DNA of 64,000 nucleotides, taken from Ischnura elegans. Its lineage: Eukaryota > Arthropoda > Insecta > Odonata > Coenagrionidae. The stretch covers positions 6,448,001-6,512,000 of the forward strand of contig NW_025791658.1 of the NCBI RefSeq assembly GCF_921293095.1. Direction: 5' to 3'. A model generated the notes under the pieces. It had not been told where the DNA came from, did not search any database, and worked only from the letters and a program-made list of their open reading frames with translations. The position numbers were made by a program, and so were the translations under genes. Positions 34,000-44,610 of the stretch are shown here, piece after piece. How positions within the stretch are numbered: position 1 is the first letter of the stretch; every line of letters begins with the position of its first letter.

Positions 34000-35052
34000 T
34001 GTGACGGATCATGAGAACGCCACATATTTTACTGGGTTGGGAGGGCATCATTAGTCCCGAGTACGGAATGATCGAACCATTATTGAGTACTTTGAGACAC
34101 AAAAAATATATTTTCCACTTCAAACATAGCATACACACACATTTATCGAAATTAAATACCCTGATGAAGATGAGGTGAACGAAAAATGCACAATATGATA
34201 TGATTAAATTGCCCCCCCTCCAAAAGAATACAAAAAGAAACAATTTGTGATTTGTAGAATTCGTGGGCTGAGTTTACAATTTGCCCAAATTAAGTTTTTA
34301 GGCTGCTTTCGAGGTAACACTGAATCAGATTTCTGACAAGGAGTCAACAGTTTGGTGATTAGATACGGCGCACCGGGATAGAGAGAAAGAACCCTAATAT
34401 TTTGGCTACACAGTTTGGGGATTAAATCGGGTCTGGGCGAACAAGCACGGGGACGGGTCGCTAACTGCGACGTTCTTACGGTTTCGTCGGAGCCTTGAGC
34501 AGTGGGAGCCGTCGATGATGCGACGCGTTGGACCCCAAATGTCCGCGGGATCGAGGGCTGTCTTCCTCCCGACCTCTGGGCGTTGGTCCTGTCTGTCGCT
34601 CGTCTGCAATCTTGCTTTCCGCTGCTGGCTACCTCCGTAGAACAATCTCGTCCCGCTAAACAGCACTCTCTGGTTACACCCAGAAAAATGACGACCATCA
34701 GGCACGTCACCAATCCCGTTCTCTCTCCGTCGATCAGGCTAGCGTTTCTCGCCCCAAGGCTCTCTCTCCCCGCGGATTTATACTGATCTGGAGGGGGATG
34801 ATACACAGGGGATGGGGTTTTTTGGGACAAGAGGGGTTTCACTCGTGCCTCAGTGTTGAGTGGGGCAACCACCGGTCCGTGCTGACCAACACAAAACACT
34901 TGCGAGTCACTTGTACCTCATGCCCGGGGCATGACAAACTATTCACGCACACACTCAGTCATACGCACGCTCATCCACACATATGTGATCATCCCCTACT
35001 CGGGTCATTACTCAGCGAAAGAAAATACGTGACATATGGTCGGTACGTCACA
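34000..35052. mobile_element. Probable solo LTR
   Basis: A 1053-bp block begins TGTGACG and ends CGTCACA, the TG...CA form of an LTR, and is flanked by atat on both sides (33996-33999 and 35053-35056). The flanks are TA-rich, so the target duplication is weak evidence. There is no second copy or internal region nearby. Long open frames on both strands (for example 34204-34899 on the minus strand) have no known motif and are taken as non-coding. The LTR belongs to neither gypsy element in this window. Confidence 0.6.
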
Positions 35053-35056
35053 ATAT

Positions 35057-35910
35057 ATATGTACAATCACTTTCAAAAGTCGGTCCCCATACCTGGCGCA
35101 GCCGTCTCCGTTATTCTCCGAAGTCGACCTTCGCGTATTGCTTACACGTTCCTTGTCCACTGGGGATCGATTCGACTTGATCAGGTAGTACAAATGGTGC
35201 AACTTGACTACTTTAACCGTCGTCAAGAGCCCCACGCACGACTTCAGAGGTAGGAAGGCCGCGTGAACCTTCCCCCCCCCCCACACAGCCAAACAATTCC
35301 ACCACCGAAGAAAGCGGAGAAGAATATATGGGTTTTTCCGGCAAGTAACCCATCGCACGAGGAAGAGAGGAGACATCTGTGTAGTTTGGTAAACTTATAC
35401 AAAACATACTGTGCAAATAAATTTTCGGAGCATTTCGAGCATGTTACTCCAATATTTTTTCTTCACTTCGCCTGGTGAAAAATACGTAAATATATACGCC
35501 TATGTAAATATTGTCATCTGCGTCACGGTTACCATCCGTCATCGCGTTCATCCATGCCGGCGGTTAAAGATTTTCAGACATTTTTTCAATGTTTACAAGT
35601 TAAATAGCAGTCACTCCCCAAGTAGTAGGTTATTCGGACTACAAGTAGTGCCTACATTTTGATTAACGCAACTTATTCCCATACTGTGAATAGAAAATCA
35701 GAAGAAGTTTTTAAATTTTTACCGGTCAAAACTACCGGTACGGCAATTTTTTATGGGAGAAGATAATTTTGCATTATTTTTTCGAATAAGCAATTGGATT
35801 GTCTTTAAATTTTATTGAATTGCTTTTAAGGTAAACATAAATTTTCACTAAAAGAAGCAGCGAGATGTTTATTGGCATCAAGTGAAATGGCAGGCTGTTA
35901 GACTATAATG
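35057..35910. other. Spacer, nothing recognised
   Basis: About 850 bp between the solo LTR and the Transib element. It includes a C-run near 35270-35283 but no gene motif and no paired repeat. Confidence 0.5.
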
Positions 35911-35915
35911 CGTCG

Positions 35916-38385
35916 CACAGTGGGCCAAAATCCAAAAAAGCTGGCCAAAAGTCGAAAAATGAAGTTAGCGCAATTCAACCAAAAACAGTTGATATTCATT
36001 ATTAAGCATGTACTCTATAATATAGGATACCATACAGAGCATGGAATACGTTAATATAATTTTTACAGCTGTTTAAAGTAGAGCATGTCGGAGTGATTTT
36101 AGCGACCAAATTTTTTCCGTTGAAAATAGCTAAATTTGTAGTTTCATTACAGTGTCGTTGTTACGAATATTGGTTTAAATGTATTTTTATCCATAAAATT
36201 GGTCTTCATAAAATGAATATGGACAGTGTTTGTTTGATTTTACTTGTTAATTCATATTTTTATAATTTTTCAAAAACTGTGTTGATTTTTCATTGAATTA
36301 CATTTTTAACGGCAATTATCGTTTGTTTATACATCAGAATACACGGAGTTATTTGCACTGTGAGATAGACAAAAGCATATAGAATAATGTCCAGAATGCA
36401 GTTTTTGCGATAACTTGCGATCCTAATTTTAACAACCTTATTTCTGTGAATCAACCCCGGCCGCACGGTCCACTGTGGCGGCCACGAAACGGCGGCGGGA
36501 CTAAGCGAAGAAAGGATATGATATCCGTGCATAAAGACTACGGAATACTAAAAGTCCAATGACATTTGTCACTTGAATACATATTTTATGAATAATTGTC
36601 ATATTGTTTTTGCACATTATACTGTAAATGGCTAAATTCAACGAATATCTTGTCGCAAATAACAATTTCTTGCTATATTGGTGACTGGCAATTCTACGAT
36701 TAGGTCATTGGAAGGTTCCTCGGCAGAGTTATGGCTAAAATATATTTGAAAGGATTTTCTCAGAATTTCGGATTTCCCTAAAGCATCATGGGCAGGCTGC
36801 GGTCGAGGGGTTTGGGAAGGTCATGCACGTGCAGCGACAGGCGCCCACGCCGAATGGTTGAGGATTTGCGACCCTCCGTACTTACTGGCCCGACAATGCT
36901 GGTTTTACAACCTTACCAGTAATGACTCTTTTCTACTTCCCCTAATTCATCGGTAGCTATCCCATGTTATGCTTTTTACACTTTTTTGTCTCTTTTTGCC
37001 GACCCTTACCGCCACTTGTTCCGACAAATGGAATTCTTAGTTAGGGTTTTTCGGTTGTTTTTGCGTACCACATCCATCAGTTGTCCTAGAGAGAGTGTCG
37101 AGTGAACATCCACTATAACACTGGATTGATCTGTTCAACGTCAGAAGCGCTTTAAAAGAGGATTTAGTTACCTACTTGTTCCTGGGAACCAAAGCCTCCT
37201 TGCACCCACCTCCGTTTCGTTGTGACTTCAATAAGTGTTCGTCGCATCCATCGAAAAAGATTTTACTTTCCATTGTAGCGAGAAGCAGTTCGAAGTTAAG
37301 CAAAATTTTTAAAATGATTCCTAGTTGTAGTCCGCAATTTTTTTTGCTACCCATGTAAGAATGATGATAGTTCGGTTTTCGATGGAACTGATTACCTGAT
37401 ATTTTTTAATGTCTTTTTGATTCAAGTTTTTGACAGTGAAATTATTAGCTAGTATTTCTTCAATATTAAAATTATAAATTATTATGGTCTCTGTTACTGG
37501 TTTATATTTATGTTGCATTGCACTCAACTACTTATTATTTGCGGTGACTTTATGGTATGTACCCTTATCTGACGGTTTTACCCTTGGGTCTTCGCGCGGA
37601 GGCCGCGTGCGGACGGTAATAAACCTAACGGTTCGCGCGCTTTCCTAGCCCTTTTCACTCGGCGGCTGCCCACTTGTGTCCCCAGATTTGTTCTTTTACT
37701 TTGAACACGTGCAAATTTTTCCAATCTAGAAGTTTAATTTTCCCAAAATAAGCCGTCTAAGCGATTGGCTCGCTCATTTCTAGCCGAGTCAGTTTCCTTT
37801 CAGTAGGTATTCCTCGTCGAATTGCCGAAGGACGTCCACAGAGTAGTTGCTCAGCTATGGATACAACGACAGTGACTAGTCAAGATTTACATAGTGTCGT
37901 CTTGGCAAATAGAGAGGGAACTATTCACAAAGTTTTTATACATGGAGCGGGAATCGTGAAATATGACATTCTTCCTATTGGGCAGCTTTCCGAAGAGGCA
38001 TTGGAAGCCCGACACAAGGATTAGAACATTAGAAGATTAGAAAAAATCGGGTAAACATACCAGAAAAGTTGACTTTTTGACTCAAAATTTACCTTATGCA
38101 AAACTATTTGATAGCTTTAACGTTGTTAGCAGTAGAAAAAATTCTATTTTTCCCTTGATATTTCCTGAGCAGAAGATAGGCGTGCCCCTGTAGAGTTTGC
38201 TTCCCGCATCACATTCGCCTATTTTAATTGTTATCGCCCTTCTAAACAATATTTTGGCCTACATAATCCTAAATAAGTTAAATTGCACATTTACAATACA
38301 CAATTTGTAAAATGTTTCTTTAATTTACTAATAACTTAGACTCTAGCGACTTTTGGCCAGCTTTTTTCTATTCTAGCCCACTGTG
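35916..38385 (+). mobile_element. Transib transposon (RAG1-related superfamily), degenerate
   Basis: The ends are CACAGTGGGCC and its inverse; both outermost heptamers read CACAGTG, as in Transib elements and in V(D)J recombination signals. The flanks are an exact 5-bp GC-rich duplication, cgtcg (35911-35915 and 38386-38390), the Transib target type. The first 35 bp or so of the ends pair well (AAAAAAGCTGGCCAAAAGTCG is shared). Near the 3' end is a remnant with the Transib C-terminal signature. No long transposase frame remains, so the copy is dead. Confidence 0.9.
37857..38024 (+). pseudogene. Transib transposase C-terminal remnant
   Basis: The short frame MDTTTVTSQ... ends in LPIGQLSEEALEARHKD, which matches the conserved LPIGQLSEEAQEARNKD region near the C-terminus of Transib transposases, including the Glu-rich block. 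A stop follows at once. In other frames, downstream sequence (to about 38200) has KHTRK and F..L motifs that fit the tail of the family. The catalytic core upstream is too decayed to call. Confidence 0.85.
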
Positions 38386-38390
38386 CGTCG

Positions 38391-39160
38391 TAGGAAGTGT
38401 TGTCCTTTTGTTTATGGGAAATACTCTTACATTAATATTGTTCATTTTTTTAAGAAAAACAGTACATGCAACATGTGCGTGGAGTTATGATGGTGAGTCA
38501 ACCATAGTTATGGTGGTCATAGAAAAACATCATTTACCTGCCTTTCTGAATTGAAGATTTTACGAATCACCGTGCCTGCGCCCCTCCCAACTTGAACTTA
38601 CTCCTTTAATTAAAAGTGACGCCCATTCGCATTAGGCCCTTTCATTCTAACCATATCCTTACTTTCATCCTTCCCCTCCCCCTTACCAAAAAATCTCTCG
38701 ACCATGGATAGCACTTCTTCTTTTTTTCCTCTCCATCCTTCTCACCTTTTCCTTTCTTTTTTATACTCACATCTCGGATGCCTTCATTCTTTTCTTGTCC
38801 CTCTTTTGTCGTCGCCTAAGTTTCCACACTGTCAAACGCTACATCCCAAGCAGTATATTTGGCAGCTCATAAGTTTAATTTGTATTAATAATGCAGCAAT
38901 AGTCATTAGGTACCCAACACGGTATATTTTTATCGGATGAATATTATGCGTGCGTAGTTTAGTGTCAGTGGGAATATGATCAGCATTTGTTCGCACGTAA
39001 GACTGACTCAAGGTATTCATTACATGAGTGTAAGTTCTATTTATGATGTAAAACCACTTATACATAAAAATGTGTAGGATATTGCCCTGCATGATATCAG
39101 CAGGCGCCAATTACGACTGGTTTTAGCAGAAAAAAAAGAAACGAAAAAGGGGGAAGACTT
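38391..39160. other. Spacer, nothing recognised
   Basis: About 770 bp with a pyrimidine-rich patch (38660-38820) and no motif-bearing frame. Confidence 0.5.
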
Positions 39161-39175
39161 CCCTAGTAGCAATCG

Positions 39176-39365
39176 ATATCCATATAATATCCATAGATGG
39201 TTACCAATATCCAATAAGCATTATATCTAAAAGTAATATTGTATGGATATTGTGAGGATATTGATATGTGCCGGCTTTTTGAAAAAGCATAATATCCAAA
39301 AGTAATATTGTGTGGATATTGTAATGATGTTAATTTTCTATTGACTTTTGGATATTAATGGGAAT
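39176..39365. repeat. Left subterminal array of ATATCC/GGATATT units
   Basis: A run of degenerate units combines ATATCCA and TGGATATT in both orientations, with spacing of about 20-60 bp. The inverse array is at 42640-42905. Confidence 0.8.
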
Positions 39366-40089
39366 GATAGACATTTCTTTAATTCCATTCAAACATACCT
39401 GAACATAATTGGTGAATACATTGTGCACCAGGGGAGCAGCCGGGAATAAATGGTTTTAGGCGCAACTAACACTGGGGGGTCCAAGGGTCTGGAATACCCG
39501 CTAGGGTAAGTGGGATATGCAAGGGCCCTCCCCTAGATTAATTTTCAGATAAATGTCTCAAAAGGTGAGTTTTACGGCTTTCTGAGGGATATTTTATTGA
39601 TCGCTCACACTATATATTCTATCAGTAATATTAATCAAATTAAAAGAAATGGATTAAACTTTAAAATTTCCCTAAGCTCTAAGGGTAGGGAGGTTTATCC
39701 CCCAAACCCCCCTCGCTGCGCTAGTGATGCATACTATGGTCACAGTCTAAACTGTGCTATGGTTGCAATGAAAAAGGAATGCAAATATAATTTAGGCACC
39801 AAAAAGTGAAAACAGGGACAAGCAAGTATTTTCGTAACTTTTGGTAACCATGAGAAATATATATTTGGCGTTATAAATACCTAAGTTACATATTTTGCAT
39901 ATTATATTGCGTAATTATTTTTTAATATAACGAATTAAATATCGTATTTTGAAACTTGCGCCATAAAGACCGGCGGCCATCTTGCATTGCACGTGACCAA
40001 ACTGCCATCGCCAAGGCCATCGCAAATGTTCCTGAAACCACAGCTGAAACTGTTTACATTCGTAGTTACTGCGTTTTTTGACTTTGCGA

Positions 40090-40396
40090 ATTTAGCTATG
40101 CAGTAGAATCTTATCTTGCAAGCAAATTTACGTTGAAGTATGCTAAGGAAGACGAATATAATCCGTGTTTCGCTGTGAAGACTGGCAAAAAGGAATTGGA
40201 AAAATACTATTTCAGGCACTTTGAAAAGTTGTGTTACCTTGGCCCACAGTTTTCCCAACCAACACAACTACTTTGAAATCAACGCCGGATTAAGTTTCTG
40301 TATTTTGAATTACCGGATAAAGTGCATCTTAGTGGCACGAAGAGATATAAGAAGATACCTTTGTCATCATCAACACATATCTGCTGAGCTGACCCT
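40090..40396 (+). pseudogene. THAP-like exon remnant (copy 2)
   Basis: Colinear with copy 1 at 30.6-30.8 kb, this stretch includes a KSTPD-coding segment near 40280, an ARRDI-like segment near 40340, the final CTGAC, and a gtaagt donor at 40397. It contains stops and is more decayed than copy 1. Homology between the two copies continues into the intron (to about 40760). Confidence 0.5.
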
Positions 40397-41230
40397 GTAA
40401 GTAAATGGAACATTTTTTCGATTCGTCAGTGAATCACCGTACTTGTGCCCATGTACCCTTTCGTATGTAATAATACGATTAATGAACCGCTAATTTATAT
40501 CCAATAAGTACTTAAGATTATTAATAACTATGTTCACAGTGTAATCACAACTAAGCATGATCTTTGCTTTCGCGGCCATAGTAAAAATACAATCCATTCA
40601 CCGATTAAGTTGAAATATCAGGTTTCTCGCAGAAGAATCCACTTTGTTAGCAGTTCGTTATGGTATTAAAGTATCAGTCTCAATCTCAATTAACTTGTAT
40701 ACGAAGGTTTTTTTTCATGAAAATGAATAACCAATAAAAATATGTCGAATAATTATAGTAATTAATAAGCTGTTCATATAACATAGCCATCAATTTAACT
40801 CTCTCCGATCATTATCATCTAGGTATTGATTTGTGCTTCAGTTCATTTTTCACAAATGCCTAAATTGCAAGGGAAGTCATAAAGAGATTATATCGTCATC
40901 AATTTTCACAATTTGCTGGCAATTTCTGTAGAAGTTGGAATTGAGGAAAAAATAATATCTTCGAAAAATAATATCTCAACTGGTTTTAATATATATTGGA
41001 TATCAGTTTGTGAATGCAATGTGCAATAAACAGGACATAACTGAATTGCCAATAAAACCTGAAGAAACTAGCAATAATGCTGGTGAAACTATTGTTAGGT
41101 TAAATGTCTCATGCGACAGATTCCTATAAAATTGTATCATCATGAATATTTGCCATTCTGTGAAAGACTTGACACATCTACCTTTGAAAATGAAGATTAA
41201 CATGTATTTACTTTGTTAATTTCATTGCAG

Positions 41231-41389
41231 ATTTCAGAGTTGGCCCTCATTGGAGGCAACACTTTAAGGAAATGATTATACGAACTTTCCGGTATGTCAT
41301 GAAAGACAACTTGTCAGCAAACTATAGCCGGATAGGCTACAAAAAGAAACGAGAATTTTCTGAGCTTGGCCTGAAAGCAATAATTTTTG
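41231..41389 (+). pseudogene. DUF4806-like exon
   Basis: A 159-bp exon with acceptor ttgcag (ending 41230) and donor gtaagt (41390). One frame begins ISELALIGGNTLRK. After a single frameshift the next reads MIIRTFRYVMKDNLSANY, then SRIGYKKKREFSELGLKAII. The IGG start, the R.L.Y/FxxxxLA..Y block, the G.KKK.F stretch and the L.L..VI ending match the pattern I recall for DUF4806 (a domain of unknown function in insect and hydrozoan proteins, often transposon-linked). Family assignment is from memory. Confidence 0.6.
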
Positions 41390-42922
41390 GTAAGTTTTAT
41401 ATAACATTTTTTTCATCATTAGATGAGAGGGTAGATAGTGCAGGGGCAATTCTAAATCAAAAGGATGTTTATTTGTGAAAACGCCCGAACAAACATCTAT
41501 CCCTTTCTTCAGTAAGGCCTATTTCTTTAGCTCTTCATCCCCACTACATAAGTTATTGTTTTACTTATCTCTTCCTTATTTTCCAATACATTGTTCCTCC
41601 AAAAAATTTATAAATTACCTGTGATGATTAATTGGACTACATGTTGTTGATATCATTGTCATAGGGAATACCTCTTCTTTTACAGATAAAGTTTGACGTT
41701 ACCACCTAAGTGCTTCATCTAAGGAACCAGAAAATTACATAAATGATTGCCAAATTTAGGGATGCCTAGAGGAAAGGCCATCATATTAATCATCCTAATC
41801 AATATTGCAGTTCTCACTTATTAGTGGCAATAGTGTGGAATTAATTTTCCCATATTACGTCAATTGGTGTTTTAACTTTTAAGTTATATTGAATGACAAT
41901 ATTAAATTTCCTTTTTAATGTTAAATTTTATATCTTTGTGGAAGTATTCTTTAGTGTGCTGTTTATTAGTCTAGCTTGTTTTAAAATTCTGTTAGAAAAT
42001 TTATTTCTTTGGTTGTTCCATTTTGGGAATTGAGATACATTAGAAAATAAATAGATTTGTGATTACAGAAATGCATAAAAATACGAGAATTTATTTTTGT
42101 GTTAATAACCAAATGAGTCTGTCTAAAATTAACCATGCCAGTTTCTCATGACTTTTTCAAAGAAATTGGTCTTTATATTCTCTTGATTGGGTTCATTACT
42201 TAATTTATAGTGAATTTCTCATTTGAATATGAAACCGTATATAAATTATGTGCATATAATTACTGTCCTCAGTATTTCCTGTCAAATTCTTTCTAGTGAG
42301 AGAGTGAAATACATATTTTCAATCTCCCTCTTGAAAATGCATTACACACTCGCTGTAAATAATTTAGACTTTAAAAATTAGGTAGAGCAATTATATGCAC
42401 AATTTGTATGGTTGAATATTGATTGCAACAATAGGAGTTCATCAGGGGGGCAAGACCCCCAGAATGGGCCCCCAATATTTTTTATAGGTCAGCAACTCTG
42501 TTCATGTTCTTTAAAAGCTTAGGCTAAAAATATTTGGCACAGTGATCACATGTTACTGATCGTTTTAATCCTGATTTCAAATTCTCCTAAGAGGAGGATG
42601 GGGACCCCAATCTGGTTAATATCCATGAGGGATAAGAATTAGATATCGGATTAATATCCAAGTTGGATATTATATGGATGGCTTTTGGTGGTAACTTCGA
42701 TATTATGTGGATGTTCATACAATGTTATTGGATGAAAATTAGATATTAGGTAATATCCAAGTTGGAGATTATATGGATGGCATTTGGCGGCAACTTCGGA
42801 TATTATGTGGATATCTAAGCAATGTTGTTGGATGAAAATTGGATATCCTTTGGATATTATAGTTGGATATTATAGATATTGTATGGATATTGTATAGATA
42901 TCAATTGCTACTATATATACTA

Positions 42923-43693
42923 ACTGACCCGGCGAACTTCGTACCGCCTAACAATCAATGGACTTACAGTTTACTTACACCATTTATAAATCAAGAGCGG
43001 CTGTATCGTTTTTAATCATGTTTAATTTATTATAATAAAATAAGGATACAAATTATATAAAAATACGTAAATGAGTACCAAAATCGCTTGTCAGAAAGAC
43101 ATTTTCTTTATTGAATCTACAGAGGGTGAATCGGAGCACGTTTACGCGGATTTTTTTCAACAAATTTTCTTACGTTTTAGCTTAAGAAATTTTGGGCATT
43201 ATGGTTTAATAACGCAGTTCATGAAATAACAATTATACGCATTCAGTTGTTGGCTATTTGCGTTATTAGCTGTAAAAAAATGTTTTTAGGTCCAAGTCTG
43301 TTGCATACACTTGGCCCATTCAGGGGGCAGGTTGACACGACCCCAGACCGACGCTTGACTGATGCTCAAAATCATGCAAGAAAAGCCCCTATGAATCAGC
43401 ATTCGCATTAAATGACTTAAAGTGCACCAGTTTTAGTATCTCTGTTTGGAAAAAATGCACTGCGTAAACGTACTCTGTGCTCCGATTCACCCTCTGTAGA
43501 TTCAATAAAGAAAATGTCTTTCTGACAAGCGATTTTGGTACTCATTTACGTATTTTTATATAATTTGTATCCTTATTTTATTATAATAAATTAAACATGA
43601 TTAAAAACGATACAGCCGCTCTTGATTTATAAATGGTGTAAGTAAACTGTAAGTCCATTGATTGTTAGGCGGTACGAAGTTCGCCGGGTCAGC
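42923..43693. mobile_element. Foldback MITE with arms of about 230 bp
   Basis: The arms (42923 to about 43150 and about 43465-43693) are almost perfect inverted copies. Each starts (A/G)CTGACCCGGCGAACTTCG and is flanked by TA (42921-42922 and 43694-43695). The 315-bp middle has no coding frame. A TA target suggests Tc1/mariner mobilisation. The MITE begins only 10 bp after the end of the DUF4806 unit. Confidence 0.9.
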
Positions 43694-43959
43694 TAGAATA
43701 TATCATATTTAATTTGATATTTTTGCATCTGTTTTCAATTATTTTATAATAAATATCTATGTCCATAGAAATAGGAGTTACCAAGATTATAAATGTCATA
43801 AACTACTATAGTGCCAATTGATTTACGTAAGGCAAACATGCGAAATGATAATATTATTAAATACAATGAGCAAGTTTGTCATAAGGGTAGATTCATGAAC
43901 ATAGTTTCTTTCAGTTGGAGTAGCATTATTTAGGCTAAATTATGCAACACGTAAGAACA

Positions 43960-44610
43960 AAACTGTCGATATCTTTGTTCTATCTTCACAGCAGCACTGA
44001 ACCCTCAATGTAGATGGCACTGATGTTCCATAACGTACACGCATCATCCTTACAGAAATCTCACCCACTTGGTAAAAATAGTGCAACACCAAGATCAAAT
44101 TCTGAAAGGCAAAGGTCTCATTCCTGTGTGTGCATAGCAGTGCCTGACTCCTTGTAGAGAAAGAGCATATCATGAATAAGGTTTCTGTAATGCGTGTGTG
44201 CATGTATGTTGGGTGATGCCACACTTATCAGAGAAAGACTTTGCGTAATTATTACATGAATAGCTCACATGCTGCAAGAATGGGGGTTTCATCCTGTGTC
44301 AATACGCACGTGTCAATTGAATGTAGAACTTTCAATGAAAAGAATTTGCACAATAATTTCATGATTACGTTCTCCTCTGTGAGTGTCCGCATATGCCTGA
44401 TGCGGTGCACCCTTTGAGTATAAATTTTTCACAATAATAACATGGTTAATGTTTCTGCATTGAGTGTGTTCATATGTGATTGGTGAGATTAGAACTCTTA
44501 AAGAAAGGTTTACAGCATATCTTGCATTTAAATGGTCCGTCTGCTGTGTGTGTTCGCAAGGGTACCATGAGTTCCCTCTTACTAGAGAAAGACTTAGCAC
44601 AATCATTACA
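43960..44610 (-). pseudogene. Decayed C2H2 finger array downstream of gene B stop
   Basis: Directly after the gene B stop codon, in the same frame, the sequence continues CNDCAKSFSSKREL...LRTH, a finger whose first His is now Pro. Next comes a linker, then FKCKICCKPFFKSSNLTNH with a stop inside its His pair. Further on, in shifted frames, are PCYYCEKF (near 44430), YSCNNYAKSFSDK (near 44240) and an EKPYS fragment (near 44170). At least four or five former fingers are recognisable. The array was once longer, and this part is probably now 3' untranslated sequence. Confidence 0.85.

Larger units (their letters stand above)
39165..42912 (+). mobile_element. 3.75-kb transposon-like unit with THAP-like and DUF4806-like exons
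   Basis: The ends are inverted: AGTAGCAATCGATATCCATA at the left and the near-inverse of AGTAGCAATTGATATCTATA at the right. Both ends open into arrays of GGATATT-type units (39176-39365 and 42640-42905). Between them, on the plus strand, are a THAP-like exon remnant (about 40090-40396) with a splice donor, and downstream an exon with acceptor and donor (41231-41389) resembling DUF4806. No clear target duplication was found. It looks like a spliced transposon gene between repetitive termini; the copy is decayed. Confidence 0.7.

Noticed and set aside
34204-34899. 231-codon minus-strand open frame
   Set aside because: It lies wholly in the probable solo LTR, has no motif, and overlaps long frames on the other strand, as GC-richer non-coding DNA does.
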